Shown here piece after piece: positions 16,200 through 25,055 of a stretch of 64,000 bases of DNA. A program made the translations under genes and the position numbers. The DNA lies in contig CAZIYJ010000011.1 of the NCBI GenBank assembly GCA_964543475.1, positions 1 through 64,000 of the forward strand, in the 5' to 3' direction. The stretch's first letter is position 1, and every line of letters starts with the position of its first letter. The notes under the pieces are model-generated. The model did not search any database. It saw nothing but the letters and a program-made list of their open reading frames with translations, and was not told the DNA's origin. This DNA comes from JAYSYM01 sp964543475 (GTDB lineage: Bacteria > Bdellovibrionota > Bdellovibrionia > Bdellovibrionales > JAMPXM01).

Positions 16200-16592
16200 A
16201 TGGCATGCGCATTGACGATGAAACTGGTTCTGACTGCAGTTCTTTTGGGCGAGCCCGCGCTCAAAGTAGAAGACAATCGTACTCAAGCTACAGATTGCAA
16301 TTCTAAGGTAACTGAAAAGATTGCCGTTAATGAAAATGCTAACGCTGTCGCTATTCTCAAAGATGAAACAGGCAAGAAAATTTCAGAGCAAAAAATTTAT
16401 GTCGGAGCTTTTGACTATTACTTAAACGAGAATCAAAAAGGCGCTACTCCGGCCAAGCAAACAACATTTTTCTATTCGTATTTAGCGACACCGAAAAATT
16501 TGAAAGCGAAATCAATTGAGCTTCGAATGTTAAACGGAGCTTACGTACAGTCTACGTCACTTACGCAAATGATCAATTTGAGGTTAAGATGA
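16200..16592 (+). CDS. Hypothetical secreted protein
   Basis: The 130-residue product begins with a hydrophobic stretch (MKLVLTAVLLGEPA from an in-frame ATG at 16,218, perhaps the true start). The rest looks like a strand-rich domain with AVAILKDETGKKISEQKIYVG. No family is recognised. It lies 8 bp after the caspase-like gene and overlaps the metallopeptidase gene by 4 bp, so it probably works with them, for example as an inhibitor or chaperone; that role is speculation from context. Confidence 0.6.
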   Translation: MACALTMKLVLTAVLLGEPALKVEDNRTQATDCNSKVTEKIAVNENANAVAILKDETGKKISEQKIYVGAFDYYLNENQKGATPAKQTTFFYSYLATPKNLKAKSIELRMLNGAYVQSTSLTQMINLRLR

Positions 16593-17539
16593 GTTTCAAA
16601 AAGTTTTTTGTTTGTTTAATGATATCGGGCTGGGCTTTACAATCAGAAGCTGCGCAACTTGTGATTTTGACTGATGAAGCTTCGGGTTTAGCTGCTTCAC
16701 GACTTGAAAAATTAATTCGTGCCACCTATCCGTTTAAACTTTTGAAATCATCTGAGTTCAACATAAAGATAAAAATAATTAACGAATCTCAGTCTAAAGA
16801 TCTTAGCTGTGCACCAAAGAAAATTAAGTACACAGATTCTGAGCTTCATTCACTTGTCTACCACTCTAAGCTTGCTGGCGTGACAATGTCAGAAGCTGAT
16901 ATCAAAAAGTATCGCGACGGCTACACCATCGACCGTTTGATCGAATGCGACTCCGCAGAACTTGGCATTCTTGGCGGCCGAGAAGGTGCTGATCACATGA
17001 TCTTTATTAAGCAAAGTCACCACGAGGGCGGATCAGGCGGAAACATTCCGGTCATTCTTTCTGGATCGCGTCCTGGCATCGGCCTTCATGAATGGCTTCA
17101 TTCATTTGGACTTGCTGATGAATACCCCTATGCTTCTCACGAAGCGCCATTCTACTGCACACAAAAATGGGTGAACGTCGCGATATTCAATGCCCTGCCT
17201 CCCTATCGAGACAGCGATGATGTTCGAATTCGTCACTCACAAAATATCCCGTGGCTGCCGTATCTTTCACGACACGCCAAACTTGTCAGCGGCGACAAAC
17301 TGGGTTCGCCTCAAAAAGGAAATTTAGGGATTTTTAAATCAGATACTTGCCGAAATGTAAGTCCGCAACTCGAGTCTTGGAAATCCTCTAGTCACCCGAC
17401 CATAATGGAAAATCCATTCACAAACTATATTCCAAAACCTTATTGGTCAGCAATTCTCAGTGGCCTTGGCATTTCAGCCGAACGATCGGAAATGCTTTTA
17501 AAGACTGAGGTCAAACCAGAAACGATTCCGAATTTTTAG
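16589..17539 (+). CDS. Secreted zinc metallopeptidase (M64/HExxH type)
   Basis: The 316-residue protein has a signal peptide (about 1-22) and the zincin motif HEWLHSFGLADEY (residues 167-179): His167, Glu168 and His171, with Asp177 as likely third ligand, as in M64 IgA-peptidase-like enzymes. Several Cys (C74, C120 and others) suggest disulfides. It would cut proteins in the periplasm or outside the cell. It is the last gene of the run starting at 15,178. Its stop overlaps that of the convergent response regulator. Confidence 0.8.
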   Translation: MSFKKFFVCLMISGWALQSEAAQLVILTDEASGLAASRLEKLIRATYPFKLLKSSEFNIKIKIINESQSKDLSCAPKKIKYTDSELHSLVYHSKLAGVTMSEADIKKYRDGYTIDRLIECDSAELGILGGREGADHMIFIKQSHHEGGSGGNIPVILSGSRPGIGLHEWLHSFGLADEYPYASHEAPFYCTQKWVNVAIFNALPPYRDSDDVRIRHSQNIPWLPYLSRHAKLVSGDKLGSPQKGNLGIFKSDTCRNVSPQLESWKSSSHPTIMENPFTNYIPKPYWSAILSGLGISAERSEMLLKTEVKPETIPNF

Positions 17540-18195
17540 GCTGGCATCGACTCTACGATCTTGTGCTTCACCGCATATTGAACGAGCTCGGCGTTATTAC
17601 TTAGGTTCATTTTCTTCAAAATACGTGCGCGATAAGTGCTGACGGTTTTGACGCTTATTCCGAACTGCTGCCCGATTTTAACAAGCGGTATCCCACGACA
17701 GATCAAATTAAAAATCTGGTATTCGCGATCAGACAAACATGAATGCGGTGCTTTGTGTGCGTTGCGATTCTGGAGCTGTTCGATCACCGAGGTTGACCCT
17801 TGTGACGTGAGATACATTCGCCCGCTTCTCACCACTTGTACCGCATCAACCAATTCAGTTGGTGAGCAGTTAGACCTTAAGTAGGCGGCACCTCCTGCTC
17901 TCAACACTCTCGCTGCATAGACTTCTTCAGAAAGAGTGCCTATGGCAACAATTGGCAAATTCGGATAGTCGGCGACAACCTTAGTGATGACATCGACTAA
18001 ACTACTTTCTGCCTCTTCAAGATTTACAATGAGCACGTCAGGTTTTTCAATTGAGCTCAAAAGACTTTCAAGCTGTTCAATGCTTCCTGCCTCACCCACT
18101 ACCATAATATTTTCGCTTTCACAGAGAACAGCTTTCACACCGGTTCGATAAAGTTGGTTGTAGTCTGCAATTACTGCTCTGATTGGTGATGACAT
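17536..18195 (-). CDS. NarL/LuxR-type response regulator with degenerate receiver
   Basis: The 219-residue protein has a receiver-like domain (1-120) and a LuxR-type HTH (about 152-210: LSDREYQIFNLICRG, VSTYRARILKKM). The receiver lacks key residues: the phospho-acceptor position is Asn58 (PDVLIVNL instead of a D), the acidic pocket is ADY rather than DD, and the switch Lys is lost (AYLRSN). It probably does not work by phosphorylation and may bind a ligand or partner instead. GAGGAG lies ahead of the ATG. It converges on the metallopeptidase gene. Confidence 0.88.
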   Translation of the reverse strand: MSSPIRAVIADYNQLYRTGVKAVLCESENIMVVGEAGSIEQLESLLSSIEKPDVLIVNLEEAESSLVDVITKVVADYPNLPIVAIGTLSEEVYAARVLRAGGAAYLRSNCSPTELVDAVQVVRSGRMYLTSQGSTSVIEQLQNRNAHKAPHSCLSDREYQIFNLICRGIPLVKIGQQFGISVKTVSTYRARILKKMNLSNNAELVQYAVKHKIVESMPA

Positions 18196-18346
18196 AAACT
18201 CCTCATGAAAACAGTTTTTAATCTAAAGATAGAGTCTCAGAAAATCGGCCAACTGTTATGCAACGAAATCGCGACATCTGAACCAATCTGAGAATCTTTA
18301 AGATCCTTAATAATTAAAGTTTGTTTATTCGATTTAGGGAAGATCA

Positions 18347-18520
18347 TTGTTAGCTATTAGCAAAATCTTAATCTCAGAATCCCAACGCCAGTCTAGCTGG
18401 TCCAGTCGCCTACAAGAGGAATTCCCAGATTGTTACGATACCCAAACGAAGGCAGGCATCGACCATTCCTTAGCCAAAGTTCAAGGATCCAAATGGGATT
18501 TAAGCGCGAATAACCGTTAG
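18347..18520 (+). pseudogene. Short ORF resembling a truncated receiver domain
   Basis: A 57-codon frame from TTG (with AGGGAAGA ahead) to TAG reads LLAISKILISESQRQ... and ends with GSKWDLSANNR. The strand-turn-helix pattern and the ending at what would be beta-3 (WDL) recall the first half of a receiver domain, next to a regulator that is itself degenerate. It may be a remnant, a short protein or chance. The rest of 18,196-18,577 holds no gene that I can support; it is the leader of the 18,578 operon. Confidence 0.25.
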
Positions 18521-18577
18521 AAAATTAACAGTTTAGAAGAACACAACGCCGCCGTTAAGTAATGACGGGGGCAATGA

Positions 18578-19846
18578 TTGAAGACTTTAATAACTACGCT
18601 TTTCATCTTCGCCAACATCCAAAACGCATGGGCGCAATCAAACGATATCTATTCGATTGAAGCCAAAAAGATCGTTGAACGCTTGTCGGGAACTAAGGTC
18701 CCTGCTGACCACCCATTACTACTTGAAGCAACAGCGGCTCTTCGATCAGGCAATCGCCTTGGCGCATCTCAGGCTGGCACGAAGCACCCTGGCTTTTTAA
18801 ATTCAACTGTTAAACTGATGGCACTTAAAATGTCGACTCGCGAGGAAACAATTAACCTTGTTCTCAACGACTTCGCTGCTTCGTTCATCGGAACTGTTCG
18901 CGACAATGGCGATGCGCGCGATCTTTTGACCGGAGATTTTCATTACGCTGGCAATCCCACTGTTTACGCACCAATAGCTGGCAACGCCTATGTCCCAGAG
19001 ACATCTCCAGATTTTGTCAGAACCAACCTTCACTATTTACGTCTTGAACATCGCTTAATCGATATCGGTAAGATTTTGGTTCGCCGAACTGGCCAACAAA
19101 TTATTGGACGCGCCAACGTTAATGGAGAAAATGTAGACGCTTTAGTACGAAACCCAGATGCAGCCGGAGTTCTTACATCGGCAACGTTCATGCGGTCTCA
19201 TGCCGATGCGGGAACAAACCGACGACTCGTTGAGTATGCATTTCGCGAGTTCATGTGTATCCCGCTAGAAGAATGGGCCGATGCTTCGGCGAGTGATGCG
19301 TGGATTGGCCGAGACATCGATCGTTTCCCGGGCGGAGATCATCAGAAGTTTCAAACTAGCTGCAAATCGTGTCACACGGTAATGGATGGTTTCAGAGGAG
19401 CATTTGCTAAGTGGGATAGCGATGGTGATTCACCTTTTCATGCTTCAAGTCGCCCTGATCGCTTCGATCGAACTACTGGCGTTTCAGGCAAGATGAACAA
19501 AAACGAAAGCGTCTTCCGAGGCGGCTATGTAACGCGCTCAGAAGCTTTTGTGAACAATGCTCGTGGCCCTGCGAATGAAGCGCTATTCGGATGGCGAGAA
19601 TATTCAACCGGCGGAGCTGGAGTTAAAGGTTTAGGAATGGCGATCGCTTACTCTCGCCGCTTTAGCCAATGTATGGTCAAACGAGTTTATGATTCAGTTT
19701 GTCGAGCAAATTTAGATTTAAAAACAGAAGCAAGCTTCGTTCAGCCTTTCGCAACTCGCTTTGAAGAACGCAAGTACAACCTTCGAGAACTCTTTGAGCA
19801 AATTGCAATCTTACCCTCATGCATTGGCAATAAGGGGGCACCATGA
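18578..19846 (+). CDS. Exported single-heme c-type-cytochrome-like protein
   Basis: The start is TTG (GGGG about 8 nt ahead). The 422-residue protein has a signal peptide ending AWAQ (about 20) and one heme-binding motif CKSCH (C262, C265, H266) in QTSCKSCHTVMDGFR, preceded by LTSATFMRSHADAGTNRR, which resembles the DUF1588/DUF1592-type large exported cytochrome-like proteins. Its length and C-terminal FEQIAILPSCIG are consistent with that. It is first in a four-gene operon and overlaps the next gene by 4 bp. A respiratory or envelope redox role is inferred. Confidence 0.65.
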   Translation: MKTLITTLFIFANIQNAWAQSNDIYSIEAKKIVERLSGTKVPADHPLLLEATAALRSGNRLGASQAGTKHPGFLNSTVKLMALKMSTREETINLVLNDFAASFIGTVRDNGDARDLLTGDFHYAGNPTVYAPIAGNAYVPETSPDFVRTNLHYLRLEHRLIDIGKILVRRTGQQIIGRANVNGENVDALVRNPDAAGVLTSATFMRSHADAGTNRRLVEYAFREFMCIPLEEWADASASDAWIGRDIDRFPGGDHQKFQTSCKSCHTVMDGFRGAFAKWDSDGDSPFHASSRPDRFDRTTGVSGKMNKNESVFRGGYVTRSEAFVNNARGPANEALFGWREYSTGGAGVKGLGMAIAYSRRFSQCMVKRVYDSVCRANLDLKTEASFVQPFATRFEERKYNLRELFEQIAILPSCIGNKGAP

Positions 19847-20505
19847 AACGCAGCACAAAGAAATTAGCTCTTAGCTTTGTCGTCATGATTTCAGTTTTTC
19901 CGTTCTTTACTAATTGTAGCGAGCCTTTGCGACCGGTTGAAGTTGCGTACCTTGCTTCGGTTGGTCCTGGCGATACGGCTCTTTCAGTGACCGGAACTTC
20001 ATCTGCTATCAACGAGAAGGCATTGCTGTCGAGCGGGCAAGTTTTAGAAAGTATGTCATCTGTAACTGGAATTCCTATCGATACACCCGTACAGAGCGAG
20101 TATCAACGTCAGTTAGATGTTTTAGCAGGGAGTTTTAATCTCGAAACAGTCACTCCACCAATGCTCATCGGGATCACGAATATTTCAGCGGCATTTTGCA
20201 ATCAACTAGTAACGAGAGAAGCAAAAATTGCGACGATGGCTATGAGAAAGCAATTTAAAACGATTAATTTTGCAACTCGGCCCGAAAACCTTCAAGCCCA
20301 AGACTTCACCGCTGCTGTTCAATCGCTGGCGTTAGCATTTTGGGGACGCGAAGCAACTACGGCTGAGCTCGCGAGTTTTGACGAAGCAAGAGCTTCGTTT
20401 CTTTCTGGAAGAGACATGACACGCGCGGTGACTCAAAACACGAACTCATTAATGATTTTGATTTGCACTGGAATGTTATCAAGTTTCGATTCGTATACGT
20501 ATTAA
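19843..20505 (+). CDS. Putative lipoprotein in cytochrome operon
   Basis: The 220-residue protein has a lipobox FFTNC (lipidated Cys25). The mature part is mostly helical, with a conserved-looking FTAAVQSLALAFWGREATTAEL segment. No heme motif is present. It overlaps the upstream cytochrome-like gene by 4 bp and precedes the DUF1501-like gene by 12 bp, so it is likely a subunit or partner of the same envelope system. The family is not recognised. Confidence 0.7.
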   Translation: MKRSTKKLALSFVVMISVFPFFTNCSEPLRPVEVAYLASVGPGDTALSVTGTSSAINEKALLSSGQVLESMSSVTGIPIDTPVQSEYQRQLDVLAGSFNLETVTPPMLIGITNISAAFCNQLVTREAKIATMAMRKQFKTINFATRPENLQAQDFTAAVQSLALAFWGREATTAELASFDEARASFLSGRDMTRAVTQNTNSLMILICTGMLSSFDSYTY

Positions 20506-20517
20506 CCGGGGGATGCA

Positions 20518-21981
20518 GTGAGTAAGAAAGAGAAACAAGATATTCCGATGTGGGCGCGGCTCGGTCACGGTAAGCCAGTGAGCCGACGTGAACTGCTCGC
20601 ATCAGGTGTGATTTCATTTTCTGCGTATCTTGTTCTTCCGAGCTGGATCTCTCTTGCAGCTTCAACCGCCAATGCGCAGGCAAATGGTACATGCGCGGCG
20701 GCTGCGGGCAGCAGCTTAATCCCTTACCTAACATTGAATTTAGCCGGTGGCGCTGCTCTTCAGGCGAACTTCGTTCCGCACGATCAAGCAGGTCAACGCC
20801 TTGCTAATTATAATCGAATGGGACTTGGAAATAACGGAGCCAACCTTCCCATTGAAATGGAATTTGGAAATGTTCCTTTTGCAGGAAAAAAGCCGGGCAC
20901 TCAGGTTTTAATCAGTCAATTTCTTGCAGGAGTAAGATCACAAGCAACAAATGCAATCAGCAGAACAGCTTTTGTTGCGGTGAACACTCGCGGTCGTGAT
21001 GACTCATCCGAAAACAAGCTTTCAACTGCTGGTCTACTTTCAGCAGCGGGACTTCAAGGTAGTCTTTTGCCATTTTTAGGACATCAAAGAACGACGACCG
21101 GAATTAGGCAACTTCCGGCAGTAGTGAAACCGCCGCCCCCTCTGATCGTGGGCAGCGTCAACTCTCTTGTCGGATCGATCGTTCCGGCTAGCGACCTTCC
21201 CAATTTCTTGTCGCCGCAACAGCGGGGTTCGCTGCTAAGCTTGATTTCTAAATTATCGAGTTCACAAGTTCGAAAGCTTTCAAGTGACGCTCAAGGTACT
21301 GAGACAAAAAACTTACTTGAATGCGCGAATATTAAAAATGAACAAGTAAAGTCACTCATTGATTCTGGAGCTATTGTTGTTGATCCGCGCCGGGACTCGA
21401 ATAGCGCAGCACTCAATGCGCTTTGGGGAATTGCAAACAATACGGTCTCTAACAACACTAACTTAGTTTTTGCGAGCATGACTTACAATGTTCTTCAAGG
21501 TAACGCTGGCGCTGGATCTTTGGAAATGGGTGGGTACGATTACCACGATAACACTCGCGCTACTGGTGACACGAGAGACTTTAATGCAGGTGTAACTGTT
21601 GGTCGCGCTCTAGAAACCGCGCATATTTTAGGTAAGAAATTATTCATTCAAGTAACTACTGATGGTGCAGTTGATTCGGGAGAGGAAGCCAACAACACTG
21701 GGTTCGAGGCTACTTGGACGAGCGACCGTGGCTCTGCCAACGTCAGTTACATTTTGTATTACGACCCTGCTGGGCGCGCAGCAACGTCAGGATTCCAAAT
21801 TAATCACTTCACTGCAGGACAAGCCGCTGACGAATCAACAGTTCTTGGAACTTCAGAAGGTGCCGCGGTTGCCGTGTTTGCGAACTACTTGAAGCTCAAC
21901 AATCGAATGGATTTGCTAAAAGGCGAAGCAGCCCAAATGCTCAACGGCGCACTTTTACAGAAAGCCATCAAGTTTGCATAA
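20518..21981 (+). CDS. DUF1501-like exported protein with Tat-type signal
   Basis: The start is GTG. The 487-residue protein has a twin-Arg stretch SRRELLASGVISFSAYL (residues 22-38) and a mature domain with SGEEANNTG, GGYDYHDN and VGRALETAHILGKKLFIQVTTDGAVDSG. The last motifs resemble the sulfatase-like DUF1501 family, which in many bacteria is paired with DUF1588/1592 cytochromes. The operon context, with cytochrome-like neighbours on both sides, supports this. Its biochemical role is unknown. Confidence 0.65.
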   Translation: MSKKEKQDIPMWARLGHGKPVSRRELLASGVISFSAYLVLPSWISLAASTANAQANGTCAAAAGSSLIPYLTLNLAGGAALQANFVPHDQAGQRLANYNRMGLGNNGANLPIEMEFGNVPFAGKKPGTQVLISQFLAGVRSQATNAISRTAFVAVNTRGRDDSSENKLSTAGLLSAAGLQGSLLPFLGHQRTTTGIRQLPAVVKPPPPLIVGSVNSLVGSIVPASDLPNFLSPQQRGSLLSLISKLSSSQVRKLSSDAQGTETKNLLECANIKNEQVKSLIDSGAIVVDPRRDSNSAALNALWGIANNTVSNNTNLVFASMTYNVLQGNAGAGSLEMGGYDYHDNTRATGDTRDFNAGVTVGRALETAHILGKKLFIQVTTDGAVDSGEEANNTGFEATWTSDRGSANVSYILYYDPAGRAATSGFQINHFTAGQAADESTVLGTSEGAAVAVFANYLKLNNRMDLLKGEAAQMLNGALLQKAIKFA

Positions 21982-22822
21982 GCCAATCCGCAGATCTTAT
22001 TTATTGATGATCATCGCAACAGCTTTGTTGCCGCTTTTCTTTAATGCATGCGGTGGCCCAAACGGCCTCTATGCGCTTAATGAAGTTTCAGAATTTAGTT
22101 CGACAGGTCTTATGCAAAAGAAGGTTTGCGAGACTGCCTTTATCAATAGTTACGCGACTACTTATCACCCGCTCATGAAAAATAACTGCAACCTTTGTCA
22201 TTCGAATGCTCACGGGAGCAATGACGTTCGCCTTTCGTTCAATGCGTTTCAGTCGAAAGGTCAGCAGCTTATTAATTTTCAAGCAACAACTCCTCATGGC
22301 GGTAACAACATCAACCTGACTTCAGAAATCGCTGCTGTTAAACAACCGTGGGCCGATGCAAATGCTGCTTACTCAGAATGTCTTGCTGCCAATCCAGATG
22401 AAACGTCTGAAGCTGGATTGCCATTTAACGTGAGCGAAAAAGCTCTAATGGGCATTAACGGTAATTTCAGAGAGTTCGCTTGGGATCTTTTTGTAAATTC
22501 AGGTGATCGTCCGGGCGAAATACGAGCGATGTTTAGAATCGAAGCGCGGCTGTACAGTTACCAAAACGGAGTGGTCGGTTACGAATTTCGAAACCCTTCT
22601 CTCCAGCTAGCAGCAGGTCAGCCAGCGGTTCAGGTAGATGGCATTCGATTCACCGTCAAGGGCCAATTGCAAGATGCCGCCACCACTTACACAGCGCTTT
22701 CTGCCAATGTCACCGGAACAGCTAAAACGATGATTGCAACGAACATCGGCAACGCACTTGTCTACTTGCCGGGAGCGTCGGCAACTTTGCCAGTTGGTTT
22801 TCAATTCATTAATTTAAAATAG
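21974..22822 (+). CDS. Lipoprotein with one c-type heme motif
   Basis: From a TTG overlapping the previous stop, the 282-residue protein has a lipobox FFNAC (Cys26) and a heme-binding motif CNLCH (C72, C75, H76). Downstream lie SLQLAAGQPAVQVDGIRF and a strand-rich C-terminal domain. An ATG at 22,007 is an alternative start. It would be a membrane-anchored cytochrome on the periplasmic or outer face. It is the last gene of the operon that begins at 18,578. Confidence 0.75.
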   Translation: MHKPIRRSYLLMIIATALLPLFFNACGGPNGLYALNEVSEFSSTGLMQKKVCETAFINSYATTYHPLMKNNCNLCHSNAHGSNDVRLSFNAFQSKGQQLINFQATTPHGGNNINLTSEIAAVKQPWADANAAYSECLAANPDETSEAGLPFNVSEKALMGINGNFREFAWDLFVNSGDRPGEIRAMFRIEARLYSYQNGVVGYEFRNPSLQLAAGQPAVQVDGIRFTVKGQLQDAATTYTALSANVTGTAKTMIATNIGNALVYLPGASATLPVGFQFINLK

Positions 22823-22867
22823 CGGCTACAAATTGACCTGATCAAGGTGTTAAGGCACTGATGAGGC

Positions 22868-23374
22868 ATGCGCACAAGTGTGATCATCAAACTCGTCATT
22901 TTGTTTCTTACTCTCGCTTTAGTTGTGTGGGCTTCGATCGCAGTTCGCGAAGGCTCAATGGAAGGTTTTTTCGTTTCGATCACAGGGGTCGACGATACGA
23001 AACAGATCAATCTTTGTCGCAATCGCATTCATTCGATAGACCTTGGGAACAATCAAAAAATCGAAGAGTCGCATAGCACCGGCGATTGGCAGTGGAAGAC
23101 CTTCGATCCCCACCCCCGACCTTTGAACTATTTAGATGTCGAAAAGTGGCTTGGCGAACACTGCTATATCGACTCGATCGAACTTATCGATTCGATGGAT
23201 AAGCTTGGGCCGTTCGAGACTGAAATTAAGATCACATTTATTGACGGGAAAACCTCAAGCTTGATGCAAAATTCAGCAAACCCGAACATTTACTCTTGGG
23301 ATGGGCGATTTTACGAGTCGACCGAGATGACCTCAGCACTCGCAGAATTGAAAGCCATTGCCGGTTGGAAATAG
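22868..23374 (+). CDS. Hypothetical membrane-anchored protein
   Basis: The 168-residue product has one N-terminal hydrophobic segment (about 5-26) and a periplasmic part with ESHSTGDWQWKTF, LNYLDVEKWLGEHC and a strand-rich end including ITFIDGKTSSL. It loosely recalls DUF4340-type proteins but is not assigned to a family. It lies 45 bp after the cytochrome operon and just ahead of the tRNA-Asn promoter. Confidence 0.65.
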   Translation: MRTSVIIKLVILFLTLALVVWASIAVREGSMEGFFVSITGVDDTKQINLCRNRIHSIDLGNNQKIEESHSTGDWQWKTFDPHPRPLNYLDVEKWLGEHCYIDSIELIDSMDKLGPFETEIKITFIDGKTSSLMQNSANPNIYSWDGRFYESTEMTSALAELKAIAGWK

Positions 23375-23387
23375 CTATTTGCCTGTC

Positions 23388-23416
23388 TTGACAAAGATTT
23401 AGGCCTTATCTACTGT
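23388..23416 (+). promoter_or_regulatory. Sigma-70 promoter of tRNA-Asn
   Basis: TTGACA, 17 bp, TACTGT. Transcription would begin about 20 nt ahead of the mature tRNA 5' end at 23,444. Confidence 0.7.
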
Positions 23417-23443
23417 GACCTTTCGCTGATTTTTTCTTTATGT

Positions 23444-23518
23444 TCGGGAGTAGCTCAGCGGTAGAGCAAGCGGCTGTTAACCGCTTGGTCGGGGGTTCGA
23501 TTCCCTCCTCCCGAGCCA
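23444..23518 (+). tRNA. tRNA-Asn (anticodon GTT), integration target
   Basis: The 75-nt gene has a TCGGGAG/CTCCCGA acceptor stem, D arm AGCTCAGCGGTAGAGC, anticodon loop CTGTTAA (GTT), T arm GGGGGTTCGATTCCCTC and an encoded CCA. Its 3' half is part of the 22-bp repeat that also marks the right end of the integrated element, so the gene stays intact after insertion. GTN anticodons of this type are queuosine targets. Confidence 0.97.
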
Positions 23519-23520
23519 TT
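23499..23520 (+). repeat. Left attachment site (attL core)
   Basis: The 22-bp core starts GATTCCCTCC and ends GAGCCATT, covering the T-arm 3' strand, the acceptor 3' strand and CCA of tRNA-Asn. It is repeated without mismatch at 33,960-33,981. Confidence 0.95.
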
Positions 23521-23593
23521 TCTCCGAGAGAGTTCTCTCTTTTCAGGAAGTTAGCTTAAACCACCCCCTACTCGCGAGTCGGGAGCGTCGGGA

Positions 23594-24772
23594 GTGAGTT
23601 TCAAAAGTCCCTATCGAAGTTTCGTACACTTATCGGTAGGAGATTCATTTGTGTCGTCGTTTTACATTAAGAAGAACAGAGTGAGTTGGTCAGTTTTCGA
23701 AGAGATTTGGACTGACGGAAAACCTTCTCAGAAGATGGTCCCAAAACAAGCTTATCCAGCTTTTGGTTTGAACCCATCAGCTACTCTCGATGAAGCTCGT
23801 ACTAGAATTAAACAAATTAACAAAGAGAAGAAGATAGAACGCAATAAAGCGGCCTCTATTGCTCGCAAGGTAGCTAAGATTGAGTTCTATGAAGCTGTAT
23901 TCTTCCCTCAAGCAGACGTAGATGAGTTTGTTACTAAGGTCACTAAGGCTTCTGCAGGTACGGATAACTACAAGATACGCTTGATTGGTGGCTTCAAGTT
24001 CGTTCAAAAGATGATTATGGAACTGAAGCTACTGCCCCACGCCTACGGTGACCATGCTGCTGACTTCTACGATTACTTTGCTGAACAGAAGATTTCAGTC
24101 GATTACGCCTCTGAGATTCTTCAGATGCTCAACAGCTGGGGCAGGTACGTTGCTAAGAAACACTCCAGTTATTTTGAGCCTGTTCCGAAAATTCCGAAAA
24201 CATTTAAAAAGAAAATTGCTAAAGCTCAGCGAACTAAAAGCGGCGTTCGCACTGAATCCGATCAGCTCACTGTCGAGCTTTTGATGTTCTTGAAAACAAA
24301 GTTGGATGAACAAGAATATAACTGGATGTACTGTGCTCTTTGGCTTGGCTTACGACCTATCGAGGTAGACACGGTTTCCGCAGAAGGGCCTTTGATTATC
24401 AGACATCGCTCTGGATCAACTGATGTATTGAAAGTAAACCAAAGTAAAATTGAAGGAGAGTCAGAAGACGACTCCTTGAAATACATCCCGCTCATCTATG
24501 ACGAACAGATGAAGGCAATAGAACTACTGCGAGCTAAGAACGTAAAACGTCCAAAACCAAAAAAACTCAAAGCTGTTACTCATCAAAACATAGATACTTA
24601 CTCAGGAAGAAAAGGCTGTATCGACTTAATGCAGTCTCGTGGGCAACGGTTCGAAGATGTTTCTTTGTGGGTAGGTCACAAAGATATTAAGACTTCTCTT
24701 AAGCATTACAAAGACGCTTCCAACGTGCCATTCACCGAGGTTAAATCGACGACCAAAGAAGAGGCTGTTTAA
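23594..24772 (+). CDS. Tyrosine-family site-specific integrase
   Basis: The start is GTG, with GGGAG about 8 nt ahead; the 392-residue protein has an N-terminal arm-binding-like part (1-120), a core-binding helical domain (about 120-215) and the catalytic domain with Arg254 (LGLRPIEVD), Arg339 (YSGRKG, where the usual His is Tyr336), His362 (WVGHKDI) and the nucleophile Tyr372 (LKHYKDA). It would insert and, with a directionality factor, excise the element at tRNA-Asn. Its position 74 bp from attL is typical of tRNA-targeting islands. Confidence 0.93.
   Translation: MSFKSPYRSFVHLSVGDSFVSSFYIKKNRVSWSVFEEIWTDGKPSQKMVPKQAYPAFGLNPSATLDEARTRIKQINKEKKIERNKAASIARKVAKIEFYEAVFFPQADVDEFVTKVTKASAGTDNYKIRLIGGFKFVQKMIMELKLLPHAYGDHAADFYDYFAEQKISVDYASEILQMLNSWGRYVAKKHSSYFEPVPKIPKTFKKKIAKAQRTKSGVRTESDQLTVELLMFLKTKLDEQEYNWMYCALWLGLRPIEVDTVSAEGPLIIRHRSGSTDVLKVNQSKIEGESEDDSLKYIPLIYDEQMKAIELLRAKNVKRPKPKKLKAVTHQNIDTYSGRKGCIDLMQSRGQRFEDVSLWVGHKDIKTSLKHYKDASNVPFTEVKSTTKEEAV
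23600..23632 (+). repeat. Left copy of an imperfect direct repeat near the element end
   Basis: This sequence within the integrase 5' end (TTCAAA ... TCGAAG ... TTTCGTACAC) is repeated imperfectly and in the same orientation at 33,801-33,835 near attR. It may be an integrase arm-type binding site or the trace of an earlier integrase gene. Confidence 0.5.
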
Positions 24773-25055
24773 ACGTCGCAAGATTGTGAGTAAGCTGCGG
24801 ATTACTCTGATCGCTTCCGCTGGCTCTTTCTTTCCTGTCGCTACTTCAAAGCGCAGCAGAATCACCTAAATTAATTTGCCCAAAATACGTCTCATCCTGA
24901 ATCGACTGATCACTATCGAAAAACAAAACGTACACCTTATGTACTGATTACTTGTCGTCATTAACGGCGAACTAAGTAGTTAGTGCGAACAATTAAAACG
25001 GCAGGAACGGAAGCTCTGCTGAAATCGCTATGGATGGCCTTTATTAAGGTGTTTT

